A stretch of DNA of 64,000 nt from Ochromonas danica (Eukaryota > Sar > Chrysophyceae > Chromulinales > Chromulinaceae). The position numbers and the translations under genes are program-made. Of this stretch, positions 21,583 through 34,300 are shown piece by piece. Below the pieces are notes generated by a model. It saw nothing but the letters and a program-made list of their open reading frames with translations, ran no database searches and was not told where the DNA came from. How positions within the stretch are numbered: the first letter of the stretch is position 1; each line of letters opens with the position of its first letter. Where the stretch lies: assembly GCA_015146655.1 (NCBI GenBank), contig VKHL01000011.1, positions 5,819 to 69,818 of the forward strand, written 5' to 3'.

Positions 21583-24500
21583 ATGAGTCATCATGCAATT
21601 GATTATTTTGTGACTTTAGGGAAGTCCAGTGAGAACTTAACTTGTAAATCATTTCCAATTCGATTAGATGAAGATTCTGATCCATTGACAGCATCTCAAG
21701 TATGGAATGAAGCCATTACTGATATTATCCTCTTAGGTCCAGGTAAGAACTAACCTAGAAGTGCTTTATAAGCGCTAACTCAACTTATAATTTGTTGTTA
21801 ATAGGAGAAGAACTACCTGATGAAGAATCTTGGACATTTCTAACCGAAACAATTAATGGCCATCCTATTGATCCACCTTATCTTGCCTTTCGTAGAAGAA
21901 TCTTTTCTCATCGACAAGATCATATCTCTCATGTAAGATATGTTGCCCCAGGAGAAGTTGTTCCATCAGGATATGAACTATTACGATCTACAGCATCAGG
22001 CAAAGGATCAGGTTATATTAAACCTTTTGGATTTTTAGCATTAAAACGTGGTTTAGTTAATAGTGATCATATTATAAATGGTGAAGAGATCTTATTTGAT
22101 ATCTGTGTGATCAAACATTCATTAAAAGAAGACATTCCAGAGCAATACTATCCCATTGAGAAAGACGTAGCTTCTTCTATGACACCTTCATTCTCCTCAC
22201 CTGATATGGTCTTAATCACTAGAAAGTTACCAGCTATGGGTATCTGTGATCTTGGTTATGATGCAAGTACACTTGATCGTTATCCATTACAAGATGATGG
22301 TATGCCACTCCCTGTAGAGGCTTTACCAGTTTTTGCTTTTCCTCGTCATTTACGTATTCAACGAGGAAAACGTAATGAATATCCTTTACCAGTCTTCTTT
22401 ACCTTTGTCTTTACGGATCAAGATGGCAATCATTTATATGCTGCATGTTTAAAGTTTTTCGAGATTTTGTCACCCAATAGTTTAGAACCCATTGTGAAGG
22501 AAATCTATGGAGATAAAGTGGTTAGTTAGACTTTCTTCTTGCTTGATTTGTGTGTTTGATATCATAATGTATTCTCATTCACTCCATCTGATAGGAATTA
22601 GTTCTTCCTGCTGATGAAGCTATATTCTGTCCTAAGGTTATTTGTGTGTTGACACGGAAACCATTCTACAGGTATGTTACACTATGATGACTATTCTCAA
22701 TGACTATTCATACATAGTTATGACATCTGAGCTGTTTCATTCTGCCTGTCTTTTAGAGCAATGAGACGATATTTAAGACATATTTACTCGATTTCTTTGT
22801 CAAGTGCAGTATGTCCATTGGAGTACTTCTTGTCAACTGTTGTTCATCAAGTCCCTCTGCCAGTGGAGGGAGGAAGACCCTTCCATGTGGTATTGGACGC
22901 TGCATTAATCTCTGTGCTATCCAAGCCAATGAGTCCCATTATCTTCTCTCTACCTCCTCGTCAGTTTTTCCCTCCCATGGATCTTGACTTTGCTGGTCCA
23001 TTGCGCTGTCTCAATATAGAATGTATGCTGGCAGTCTTCACTTTAATGCTCAGAGAAGCAAAGCTAGTTTTCATCAGTTGTTCCAATACAATGCTCACAG
23101 AAACTATGGAAACCCTTCGAATGCTTCTCTTTCCTTTGTCATGGTCTTCATGCTTTGTTTCTCGTTTACCAAATTCTTTACATGGTTTGTTACAAGCTCC
23201 AGGTGGTTTGATGCTTGGTATACATGTAGAAAAGGCTGTTAGTTCCACATTGACTAAGAATCAGGAAATCAAAAGGTTTATTGATCAGATGCATTATAAT
23301 TACCCTTTAGTCACAGGTACCTATGTTATTGATCTCACATCAAGCTCTATTCATCAATTCAATGGTCGTTCTGTGGAGAAGATGCAAGGCTTTGAGATTG
23401 AAAATGTGTTAAAGACTCTCCCTAATGGACCGAAATTACGTCTTAAGGTGAAATTACATAAAATTGCTGAAGAGTATCGTATTGCACCTCAAGTAGTAGG
23501 ATTAGAAGAGTTTGATTCAGCCTTTGATTTCCAAGGTAGTGAAGAAAATGCTATTCCACGAGAAAAATGGAATGCTTTCCCCACTTTGGAATTACGTGAT
23601 AGTTTCATGTCCTTTATGATTGATTTACTGGGTGAATATTCAAAATATATCATTCCACCTGAAGAGGATATGTTAGCAGAGACATATCGTACATTTAAAG
23701 AAGGATTTGCTGTTGATCAATATCTAGCAGATGCTGATAATTCATGTCGACCTGTGTTAGACTATTTAATGGAAACACAAATGTTTTCTGTTCTCTTACA
23801 AAATCGTTCTGAAGGAAATGCTGAAGATATTGTCTTCTTTGAACAAAGTGCACAATTACAACGAGAGTTAGGATTAACTGCCGGTGGTCATGGTATCCCT
23901 TTAGCGAAATCATCACATTGTGTTTGTGAAATGCCATTACCATTGTATATTCTTCGTAATAAAGAAGAAGAATGGTCTTCCTTAACAAAGGTTATGCAAC
24001 AACAGATTCTATCTCATCGAGATCCAAAGAAGAACTATAAACTAACATGTTTAACGACAAGTTCATTAAGTCCAATGAGAAGTGGTAATTATAGTAGTAC
24101 ACCTGTGAATTATACACAACAGAATGTGACAAATCAGAAACTACAAGATCTATTATTATTTAATGACTTTACATATTCTATCCCACAACATCATCAAGAT
24201 CATGAATCAGATTCACCTTATTATGCTATTGCTAGGAAAGAATTAGATCGTGCGGAGAAATTACATCTTAGTAAAGAAGATTTTGGTCCTGTCATTATTG
24301 CTGGTCCAACAATGAATGGTACAATGGAGTTTACACCTCATGATGAAGGTCATGAGATTGTCTATAATTACAAGAGTTGGCCTAGTTTAGATGTTGACCG
24401 TTTGACTGCTGGTGAGTCAGCTGTACATCCACGTCTTAAAGAAATCCAGATGGCAAGAATTGAAGCTTTGAAAAAGGTTAGTGTAACTGATTAGTGACTA

Positions 24501-27415
24501 TCTTGTTTGAACTGTCTTGTAGGATTGACCCTTGGCTAATGTGTTTAGTTGAATCCGAGTTTGAGTCGTATGATACGATCCCCTATGGAACGTTTAAACT
24601 CAATGACTAGTATTATAAAAGGAAAGACAACAAATAGTATGCATCCTGATACTATACCCATGTTATCAGCAATTTTGGATATTTTAAGTACTTCTATGAC
24701 ACTTCTTGTAGTTCGTATTATGAATAATATCAAACCATCCAATGATATGCTACAATTATTAGGTATGATAGCTGAAATTGAACGAGCTAATCTATTATCC
24801 TATGTTAATGAAACAGTATGGAGAAGTATGTTAATAGCTTGTGGGACAGTTGGTGGACATGTAATGAGACGCTTTGCTTATGTTATCTTCCAATGTATGG
24901 AAGCAATACGAGGAGTTTCTGCGAATGCATTAACTTATGGTCGATATGTTCAAGCACTAGATGCAAAGAAACTTAATATGACAGAACCTATAGCAGGTGA
25001 ACTAGCTGATCAATTCTTATTCCTTGAAGAGATTGGATTTACATGGTATATCCAAAAAACTGCTTTAACTGCACAAAATCAAATTATGCAACAACATGAA
25101 GATAATCTTCATAATCATAATTCAATACGTAAGAATTCTAGTTCTTCTGATTTTAGCAATGGTAGTAGTAAATTATCAAAGAAAGTTGTTGTACAAGCGA
25201 ATACAGAAGCTGCTAGAGTTGTTGCAGCAAAATTGAATTTATTTCAAAGTCAAAGTTATTGGTCTTTTATGAAACCTGTACAAGTTTCAGCAACTACATT
25301 ACCAATTAAATTAGCTTCAATAGCTTCTGTTGCTAATGTTGATTTCATTTCAATGCGATGTCGAGCTTATTTAGATCAATTAAGTGCAGCTTGTATGCCT
25401 TCTGTGAGAACATATTCTAGTCCACCAACACCTATTCCATCTAAAGTTAATCGTCAGTATAGTCATAGCTCTGAAAGTGATGTGAAATCAATTGGACGTG
25501 ATTCAATCTTATCTTCTGCTACTCCAGAACGATTGACTAATATGATCTCATCTATCAGTACCTCTGCTACACTTCATGTTGTGACGAAACTTAGTACTTC
25601 TTGGTTACCAACTGGTTTCCGATCAGCTCCTAATTCCATTAAGAATGTTGCTGAACAAGATATTCAAAAGTCTACTAATAGTGGTACACCTCAATCAATA
25701 GCTATCAAATCTATTGAAAGTGATAAACCTAGTACAGGATGGAGAAGTTTCTTTGGTGGTCGTACTCCCACTTCTACAGCATCTGCACCAAGTCTTCCTG
25801 TTTTACATGAATTAAAACCTGCATCAAGAACAAATAATACAGCCAAGGAAGAGTTAATGGCACCTAGTCCAGTAGATAAGGATAGAATAGAAGATGATAT
25901 GGCATTGGGAACATTAGCATCTACGTTAGACTTTGACGATGATGAGGATAGTTCCTCTAATGAAAGTGGTAGTGAACGAGCAAGTAGTAGTCATCATTTA
26001 TCCACAGAGAAAGATCATGTTGATCTTCCTATGATTGAAATAGTCAATCATAACAATCTGACAGAAGAAGCAGCTGTTCCATCTGCTGTAGATGACTTTG
26101 CTAACCTCACTATCCAAGACCCAACACAATCTGTAGAAGTTCGGCCTAAATCACCTTCTAATGCTTCTACAAGTACAACTACAGAACGTACAGCACCTGA
26201 TGTTAATATTATTGGTGAATTAAATGATCGAGTTTTAGATTGTTTTACACAATATTTCTCAGACAATGGAAGAGTAATTTCTATTCATAGTGAACATCCT
26301 TGTAGTTGTGGGTATATCCCTATGGATGAAGAGATACTTGGTCTATGGTGTCGTACAGCAAATGTTGATATTCACGATTTAAATTCTGCTAGTGCCAAGA
26401 TAACAAAACGTTCAAAATCTGAGATTATCTTAGATCCTACACATCGTACTTTATGTTCTAATTGTGGCAAAGAAATTGCACCACGATTACATATTATGAT
26501 TCATGAGAAGGTTCGTAATGATGATGAAAATCATCATCCATTAGCAATAACAACAGAAGATATTCATATTACTAGTAAAGAATTAGATGAAGTGACTTAT
26601 TTTAGTCCTTTTGTCTTACGTATGGAAGTAGAAGATGCCTTGTTAAAGGTTGGGGAAGGGTTATCAAATGTTGACATTCTCTATGCCTACAGTCCATCTT
26701 TATATTGGAATATCATTTGGTATACTACGAGATTCTCTATTCCTTCGGGATTATTTTCCATTCCTCTTCCTCTACCAACTGCTAATGGTAATAGCAATAG
26801 TAACGAGAATACGTTGAAGTTTCATGGATTACCAGTAATCATAGGATGGAGTAAACATGTTGTAGCAGCCAAGTCTAAGCGTGTATTACAAGGTATACCT
26901 GGTGATATGCTAGAAGTGAAAGATGTTTTCCCTTATTTTTCTCCAGACGAGCTTAAAGTGATTATCGATGTTGTGTTAACCAATCTTGATGGTTCTCCTG
27001 CTGGTATGCGTTATGCTTTATTGGGGTTAGCTCGTTGCAAATCACTTTATCAACACGCGAAAGAGGTCAATCTTAAAGTGGAAAGGTTAATCTATACGAG
27101 TGCTATGGTATTGGCAGTCCATTTTGCTCATTTCTCGATCTTTGATCGTAAGAAAGCATCATTAGCTTTACAAAGAGATCTCTCTCAGGTACTGTAGGCT
27201 CCCCCAAATGCTTTCCTCCTATATGGTGATGATGATGTGATGTAATGGTTGTGTGTTAGGATTGTGTCTTCGACAAGATCTTTGTCGATGCTATTAAATG
27301 TGTCATGTCACAAGCAGATTTTGAAGAGATGCAAGTGGACGAGACAGTGTTAATGGAATGTGCAAACAATCGCATGGCCAATATCACTCGATCAATCTTT
27401 GGAGTCCTTGCTTAA
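21583..27415 (+). CDS. DENND4-like tripartite DENN domain protein (putative Rab GEF)
   Basis: Exons 21583-21742, 21805-22520, 22595-22671, 22757-24476, 24549-27188 and 27260-27415 keep phase and give 1822 residues. uDENN covers the start to about 290 (PVFFTFVFTDQDGNHLYAACLKFFE). cDENN includes LEYFLSTVVHQVPLP and LNIECMLAVFTLMLREAKLVFIS. dDENN runs from about 500. A Ser/Thr-rich linker follows. Around 1475-1535 two Cys pairs (CSCGYIPMDEEILGLW, then LCSNCGKEIAPRLHI) match the C-terminal zinc-like module of DENND4, followed by TYFSPFVLRMEVE and SLYWNIIWY, also DENND4-like. DENND4 proteins activate Rab10-type GTPases in secretory traffic; the partner here is inferred. One donor (GTTAGT at 22521) is slightly unusual. 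The stop is only 6 bp from the convergent CMSS1 stop. Confidence 0.88.
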
Positions 27416-27421
27416 CAATCA

Positions 27422-28366
27422 TTACAACTTGGCCGAATCCTTAATTAGGGCTATTTTTACCTTCTCTTTATTATCATAGAGTGGTCCATAAAGAAGTCGA
27501 TAGAAATCAACTTTAGTGTCTGGTAGGGTGAGTAATGTAAAGCGCTTGATATCTTCTGTGAGGTCCAGCAAGACAATCTTAGTACGCGATAGACTCAATG
27601 CTCCCAATTCAATCAACTTACTCACACGATTAGGAGTACCAATAGCAATAGGATAATATTCCTTTGCTAACATTTCAATTTGATCAGAAATTTTGAAATG
27701 CTTTGCAAATAGTTTGGCAATACGACATTTGATTAACTTTGATGAGATGGATTTGATTATCTCAGAAGCACGATTAGCACTTGCACAGAGAATAACTAAG
27801 ATAGGACATCCATTTTGATCTTCCTTCACCTTGTTTGTATTAAGAAGGATCTTCTTATATCCTGGCATAGCAACAGAGAGAGCACGTACAAAGGGACAAG
27901 GTTTCTTTGTGACTGATTCCATTGCAGCGGAAGCTTCTAAAGCAGGATAGAAGAAATTAGATACTTGATAACTTTTAGGATTATTGAATGGATCAAGAAG
28001 TAGATCTTGTAATTCTAGAGGGAAATGACTTTGTATGAGATGAAGCATTTCTTCTGCTGTGAGTTGATTGGGTAGCACAGAAGTGGTAGAGGTAGCAGCT
28101 GCGGTCTCTTCATCTTGTGGAGATGATGATGACTTTTGTCTCTTCTTTGCTTTCAATTCAGCAAATTTTTGCTTTCGTTTTTGTTTTTTCGCTTCCTCAC
28201 GAAGACGTTCTTCTTCTACTTCACTGTTTTTGTCACTATTATCATCATCATCTACAATATCAGCTGAGGGTCCTTCTTCAAACTCTGAATCATCTTCATA
28301 GGAAACACCTCCACTATTTCCTTGACCCAACCATCTCTCATCATCAATATCTAAACTATCACCCAT
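27422..28366 (-). CDS. CMSS1: CMSS1/Cms1-like ribosome small-subunit biogenesis protein
   Basis: The single exon encodes 314 residues from the ATG at 28366; six codons further upstream are open but begin with TTG. Residues 1-90 are acidic and then Lys-rich (EEAKKQKRKQKFAELKAKKR), typical of nucleolar proteins. The C-terminal two thirds shows the Cms1 pattern: PGYKKILLN, CPILVILCASANRASEII, KCRIAKLFAKHFKISDQIE, PIAIGTPNRVSKLIELGAL and KIVLLDLTED. This resembles a degenerate helicase-like fold without Walker motifs. Yeast Cms1 associates with the SSU processome. Location is presumably nucleolar. Confidence 0.88.
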   Translation of the reverse strand: MGDSLDIDDERWLGQGNSGGVSYEDDSEFEEGPSADIVDDDDNSDKNSEVEEERLREEAKKQKRKQKFAELKAKKRQKSSSSPQDEETAAATSTTSVLPNQLTAEEMLHLIQSHFPLELQDLLLDPFNNPKSYQVSNFFYPALEASAAMESVTKKPCPFVRALSVAMPGYKKILLNTNKVKEDQNGCPILVILCASANRASEIIKSISSKLIKCRIAKLFAKHFKISDQIEMLAKEYYPIAIGTPNRVSKLIELGALSLSRTKIVLLDLTEDIKRFTLLTLPDTKVDFYRLLYGPLYDNKEKVKIALIKDSAKL

Positions 28367-28384
28367 CTTCTCTTTCTCGAACAA

Positions 28385-28899
28385 AGACGAATGGATGAGG
28401 AAGAAAATCCATAGATAAGGAAATCCATAAAACAGATAAGCAAATCCATAAACACTGCTGCTGGCTGCTGGTTGGGTTTTGCCAGTTTTTGGACGGTTTT
28501 ACACTTGCGGGGTGGCGCAAAGGGGAACGGAACCGCCACTGCCACTGCCCCACTGCCACTGCCACTCGGGCGCTGCTGTGTCGTGCGCCGTGGCGACCAG
28601 CCAGCCAGCCAGGAGGAGAAAAGCACCAACACGAGAAGAACTGCTCCTTGGTCGGTCCGGTCCAATACAATAGCAAGAAGACTGACTGACTTTGATTCGA
28701 TCCATACAGTTTGCCCTTTTGAGAGATAAAAAGGTCATGAGAAAAAATATTCTAGAATAGAAAAGATATAAGAATAGTTGTATTATTATCCTTATCTTTA
28801 TTATCCTCACAATTAGCTTTTTTATTTATTTGAAATCTATAATAACAACAAACTCCTCCCTTTGAGCCAACTGTTACAACAACAATCACATTGTCTAAA
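28385..28899. other. Intergenic, with a short GC-rich simple-sequence block
   Basis: Around 28525-28575 an imperfect CCACTG/CCACTGCC repeat stands out from the AT-rich surroundings and opens overlapping frames on both strands that translate to repeats. No gene is claimed. The region carries the divergent promoters of CMSS1 and the phosphodiesterase. Confidence 0.5.
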
Positions 28900-31863
28900 A
28901 TGGCGATGCGAGTTTTTAATGTCGTACCTGAAGAAGGTGGAGATGATAATTTTGACAATGTAAGCCTCTTAGTTATTACTAACTACTCGTCTTCTTATTT
29001 GTAATCGTGTCTATTGTTCTGTTTTCTGTTCCTTTCTATTCTGTTCCTATCGACAATAATAGATCGAACATCAAAAATATGAGAAATTAATACCACGTGA
29101 GAAATTTAAAAAACCAAAGAAAATGAGACGGAAAGTGAATAAGTTTATGAATTCTCCTCTGATTCAAGTTTTTATGTCAGGAATTCTCTTATTATCCTTA
29201 TTCTTACCTGATAGTTGGGTTCTAGGCAATGCACCCGATTCACATAATACAGCGTTGTATTCTGTTCTCTTATCTATCCTTGTTCTCTTTGCAATTGAAA
29301 TGGTTATCTTGTGCTTTGTTCAAGATGGTTATTTCCCCAATTTCTACTTCTGGTTAGATTTAATCGGAACAATTTCGGTGATCTTTGATATTGGTTGGAT
29401 TACCCACACTTTCCTTCCCAATGGTACCTCCCTTGCTCAAACTTCATTAGTTCGATCAACACGTGCGGCCAAACTTGGAGCAAGATACGGGCGTATCCTC
29501 CGTCTGTTACGATTATTACGCTTTTTAAAGTTTATGCCGTGTTTCAAGGCATTAGCTGATGATGAATTCGAACCAACCTTAAGTGCAATCAAGAAAGTTT
29601 CCAGTGAATTATCAAGCGCTTTATCTATTCGAACAGCTCTATTGGTATTAATCCTTGTGATTGTTATGCCATTCCTGTCATATTCCACACAAGATTATAG
29701 CGCTAATGCATGGATTACAACGGCCAAGATGATGGCCAAGAATCAGACAACTACTTGGTATGATATTGAAAACCTTGGTCGTAAAGTCAATAACTTCTAT
29801 GAACCAAAAGATTCCGCGTTGAGGAAGTTTAAGGTTGAATGTCCTTGGTTTCCTGAACCATATCGAGAACTCTATGAAACTCGTCGAGTTCTGCGACATA
29901 GCAATATCGTAAAATTTGGCTCGAGCTATTATCTCACTAATACAACTTTAATCAACAGTGGTAATCCTAATGCGAAGCAATATCTTGCCAATGCTTCTGC
30001 TAATGGTCGTTGGGATGAACAATCGGGAACTGTAGAGTTTAAAGTCTCTCTTCATCTTGATCAAACCACAATCAATCAAGAAAACTCTATGTATAATATT
30101 ATCATTATTATAATGGTGTTGGTATTGTTAATCTTCTTCACTGGGTCTTTTACAGCGAATGTTTCCAAAATGGTGATTGAACCCTTGGAGAAGATGATGG
30201 GTGCATTGCGCAACTCCGCCATGCTCATGATCAAAAGTTTGAAGACAGTCGAGAATGCACATGGTGAGCATAAGAGCGAAAACAGTGATGATGGTGAGAA
30301 GAAGGATCAAGATGATACTGAGACAGCAGATTTTGATGACGAAGCAATGGAAACGGCCATGCTAGAAGAAATGGTTGCTCGTCTTGCACGTATTGTACAG
30401 CATATCGTTCCCAATCATGCACCAATTGCGACGGATAGCAATATCGATAAGCATACAGCAAATTGGTTGAATCAGAGCTATGCCACAGGGGTCAAATTGC
30501 GGTCACTTGATGTTCATCGAACTGACAGTGCTCTCATGGGTGATGAGCAAGCTGTTCTATTGCGGTTAGCTAAACTGGAGAAGAATCTTCCTACCCAAGT
30601 GGTTCATCAACTGAATACATGGGCGTTCAATGTTCTGGATAAGGATGTAGATCTTCTTGATAAAGTCGTGCACTACTTGTTCAGCAAGATGCATCTCTTA
30701 GAGGAGTTTAAAGTCCCTGAAGATGTGTTTATGAACTTCTTGAAGGCAATTGGAGGACGTTATCTCAACAATGTCTATCACAACTATAAACATGGTGTGG
30801 ATGTTTGCTATACTTGCCATCGGTTGATGTTCGTGCCTGGCTTGAATACCGCTTTTAGTCTGTTAGAGGTTTTCTCAGTGTTGGTGGGTGCTTTGGCGCA
30901 TGATGTAGGTCATCCTGGAGTCAACAACAGCTTCTTAGTGAAGACTCAACATCAATTGGCGATCCAACACAATGATCGCTCACCATTAGAGAACATGCAT
31001 TGCGTTACTCTGTACGAGGTGTTAGGTAATCCGGAGACTGCTATCTTTGCGAATTTGGATAAGAAGCAGAAGATTGAGTCTCGTGCTATTATTCTAACGA
31101 TCATTCTGGGTACCGATATGGCGCATCACTTTGAGCAAATCCAAAAAACACAGGTTAGACATCTTGATGATTGCCTCCATCTTTATTGCCTTTTATTAAT
31201 TAATGGAATGTCTTGAAATCCAGTTGTTCTTGGAAGTGAATGGTGCTGATACGAAAGCTTTCTGTAGTGGTCAGAAGGATTTCATTGACTGTTTTCGTGA
31301 AGACAAGCATCGTTTGTTTATTATGGAACTGGTCTTACATTGCTCAGATATTTCCAATCCGTTCAAACCATATGATTTATGTGCAAAATGGGCTGATTTG
31401 GTGGTGGAAGAGTTTTGTCAACAAGGTGACAAAGAACGCGAGCTTGGCTTAGAGATCTCTCCTATGTGTGATCGTACGAATATTAACCTTGCGAATATGC
31501 AAATGGGCTTTATTGAATTCGTTGTGGCGCCACTTGTTATAGGTCAGTTATTACTCTTTTGGCTTTTTTTTTGAAAGACTAACTGTTTTGCTTTCATCTG
31601 TGTATATTGCGTGGTTAGCATTTGTGAACATCTTCCCTCCTCTGCACGAGATTGGTTCCAATATGCTGAACAACTTCAAACAATGGGGTGATAAGAGGAA
31701 AATGGAAATTGACTCCGACTCCTCCATGGATACCGCGAAGAAAGCTGAGGAGGCACGGAAACTTGATGATCGCATTGGCAAGTTCACGGAGAAACTCGCT
31801 TTCACACAGCAATATAAGATTATGCCATTTCGTCGGAGAGGTTCTGGTAGCACTATTGCCTAA
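28900..31863 (+). CDS. Membrane cyclic-nucleotide phosphodiesterase with voltage-sensor-like N-terminus
   Basis: Exons 28900-28959, 29063-31153, 31224-31542 and 31619-31863 give 904 residues. Membrane segments lie near 55-75, 90-115 and 122-140, followed by an S4-like helix near 160-180 (ARYGRILRLLRLLRFLKF, Arg every third position). A fifth segment follows, then about 135 probably extracytoplasmic residues, then a sixth segment (IIIIIMVLVLLIFFTGSF) leading into an acidic linker. The C-terminal class I PDE domain has the first metal site (NYKHGVDVCYTCH), HDVGHPGVNN, and LHCSDISNPFKPYD. All key His/Asp residues are present, so it should hydrolyse cAMP or cGMP. Specificity is unreadable. Membrane-potential control is inference from the S4-like helix; the segment could instead be an ion-channel-derived anchor. 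Confidence 0.88.
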
Positions 31864-32559
31864 CTTCTAGAAGTAGTTGAAATAAACCTCTGTCTTGTTT
31901 GTCGATTAACTATGTTTTGCACTATCGTGGTGCTGGTACCATATTTCGTGAAGGAGAAGAAAGTGTTCAACCGCTGTGTTGTTGTATTGTGGAGAATGTT
32001 CTTCTTTCATGCTGATATTGTGCAAGTTACTTTGACAGCGGTAGTGTTAGTTATGTGTTTATATGCGTGCGGTGGCGTTGGTAGTTAGGTGGTGATCTGA
32101 TCTTCTTGTGACCACCTTCTTCCTTTGCCTCCCAACATGGGACAGCCTCTAAGCGAGTTACGACTTAGAAGGCGTGCATATCGATGTGTGTTTCTAAATA
32201 CTCTTGGAAGCCCATCGTGGTTAGTTTCGTAGTTCTTTGACCTCTTTGTTTTCAAAAGAAAGACTTAGTTATTATTTTGGATATATACATGCAATATTGA
32301 ATTAATAATTAATGTGTCCTAATTGAATTATTGTATTCCAGGTCTCATCCATGAGGTTGACGAAACTTTAACTTAAAGAATACACCACTATTGCATTGTT
32401 CTTCTATGAAGTAGAAAATCCAGAAATATGGAGTTAGAAGTCACTCTTTCACTTGCACTTGTGCTTCAACTCCGCTCAAACATCAATTGATTGCATTTAG
32501 TCTTGTCGTGCTTTCTCTCTTGACCTTGTTCCTTACTAGTAATACACCTTGATCAAGTC
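31864..32559. other. Intergenic with upstream element of the small-protein cluster
   Basis: No gene recognised. Near 32428-32450 lies TATGGAGTTAGAAGTC, related to TATGGAGTTGAAAGTCGCATC upstream of the third copy and GCAGTTGAAAGTCGCAT upstream of the second. It may be a shared promoter element of the three tandem genes. Confidence 0.5.
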
Positions 32560-32871
32560 ATGCATATCTTGTTTAAGATCCCTCTCTATCTTGCAGGTCT
32601 TCTCGTTGCACAGGCTTCTCCTTTATGGGGGGCTCTTATTGTTCAACAAATGGGTGCATGCCTTGGCGTCACTGTGAAAGGTGAAAGTGGGGCAATTGAT
32701 TTCGCATCTTGGGTTCCTCACAAGAAGAGAAATACTTACTTTGTGCGGCTTTGTTCAATATCCGGAGCAGCTCCCTGGATGATGTTAATGCCAGGAATGG
32801 GATGTCTCTATGTCTTCTACCCTCCACTGACTGCCCTCGCGATACTGCCTCATCTTCTCTTCTCTATCTAA
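32560..32871 (+). CDS. Small tandem-repeated membrane protein, copy 1 (unknown function)
   Basis: Encodes 103 residues. Hydrophobic segments span residues about 4-30 and 70-102, separated by a short polar middle (SWVPHKKRNTYF). No domain or known family is recognised. Reality is supported by two further tandem copies with conserved frame and length: 90% or more identity to copy 2, and about half to copy 3. The last 54 residues and the 3' flank are identical to copy 2. The start ATG is shared by all copies (MHIL). Confidence 0.75.
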   Translation: MHILFKIPLYLAGLLVAQASPLWGALIVQQMGACLGVTVKGESGAIDFASWVPHKKRNTYFVRLCSISGAAPWMMLMPGMGCLYVFYPPLTALAILPHLLFSI

Positions 32872-33862
32872 TCCCTATAGTATTGTGTATGTCAATAGTA
32901 ATTGACATGGAAAGGGGCCATTTTTAGAATAATTATGTATAGAATACTATTACTACTGCTATGTCTATCAATTATTAATATTGATTCGATCAAATTATTA
33001 GCATTATGAATACTCTGCTAGACAGTTTGTTAACACCTAGCATTCATGGTGAGTGCTTTAATAAGTTTTATTATACTAGCACTTTTATTATATCAAACCC
33101 TTTTTCTCGGTTATTCCCGTAGTGAGATTTTAATTGTTGAAAGTACTATACTAGTACATTTTAACTTCAGATTTCTAGATGTAGAGCCAGTGCGCTTACC
33201 GTGTGGCTGTGATGCATGTTGAATGATGTCTCAAGTCTTTAATTAATAGCTTGTCTGCATCAAAAAGAGTTTTGGTCTTTTTGTCAAGCCTGAGCTTTGC
33301 AGCAGTCCATCCCACCATCACTTCACCAAAAACAACAAACTGAAACCCACTATTCTGCAGTTGAAAGTCGCATATTTTGAAAAGAAACGCACCATCGTTT
33401 GTTCCTCAATCCTCTCTCATCGATCTCTTGTATGGGTCCTCTTCCGTATAGATAAATTCGAATCATGCATATCTTGTTAAAGATCACTTACTTTCTTGTA
33501 GGTCTTCTCGTTGCACAGGCTTCTCCTTTATGGGGGGCTCTTATTGTTCAACTAATGGGTGCATGCCTTGGCGTCATAGTCAAAGATGAAGGCGGAGGCA
33601 TGGAATTCGCATCTTGGGTTCCTCACAAGAAGAGAAATACTTACTTTGTGCGGCTTTGTTCAATATCCGGAGCAGCTCCCTGGATGATGTTAATGCCAGG
33701 AATGGGATGTCTCTATGTCTTCTACCCTCCACTGACTGCCCTCGCGATACTGCCTCATCTTCTCTTCTCTATCTAATCCCTATAGTATTGTGTATGTCAA
33801 TAGTAATTGACATGGAAAGGGGCCATTTTTAGAATAATTATGTATAGAATACTATTACTACT
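32596..33862 (+). repeat. Duplicated near-identical segments of the small-protein cluster
   Basis: Segments of about 362 bp, 32596-32957 and 33501-33862, are near-identical at a 905-bp offset, covering most of each coding region plus the 3' flank. The flanks beyond them diverge, though a weaker TTAGACAG(T/C)TTGTTA motif recurs after copies 1 and 3. Confidence 0.85.
33465..33776 (+). CDS. Small tandem-repeated membrane protein, copy 2 (unknown function)
   Basis: Encodes 103 residues. Differences from copy 1 are confined to the first 50 or so residues (for example KITYFLV for KIPLYLA, and KDEGGGMEF for KGESGAIDF). From SWVPHKKRNTYF on, the protein, stop codon and about 85 bp of 3' flank match copy 1 exactly. 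The offset between matching positions is 905 bp. This pattern suggests recent gene conversion or a recent duplication of the 3' half rather than uniform divergence. Confidence 0.75.
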   Translation: MHILLKITYFLVGLLVAQASPLWGALIVQLMGACLGVIVKDEGGGMEFASWVPHKKRNTYFVRLCSISGAAPWMMLMPGMGCLYVFYPPLTALAILPHLLFSI

Positions 33863-34300
33863 ACATTTAATATTGATTTAATCAAATTATTAACTCTCTT
33901 ATTCATGGGAAGCGCTGTAATTTTAGTATGTTAACCCTTTTTTAGTATATCAACCATTTTCTCGTTCGTTCTCGTGTACACAGAAACCTGACCTGAGAGT
34001 TCTAAACCAGTCGCAAGCCATTGCTTTGCCTTACAAACAAATTGGATTGACTACCTCCATTGAGATAAGCTTCAGTCGGATCCAATAGCATTTACTCCAG
34101 ATTAGCATTTTCTTCTAATAGATTAGCACCACCGTGCTATGTACTGTAAGCTCTAAATGGCTTTTCCCGCCAAAACTGCTGTTTTCAGATTTTCACCAGA
34201 ATCAATAAAGCCATAATTATGGAGTTGAAAGTCGCATCTTTCGAAAACAGCCTGGATTGATCCATCGATTGGCACCCTTCCGTGCAGCTAAATTCAAGTC

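Noticed and set aside
28472-28810. Several overlapping frames on both strands, one containing LRGGAKG like the Cdc48 leader
   Set aside because: They translate a CCACTGCC simple-sequence block. The short match is most likely chance, and no splice link to a gene was found.
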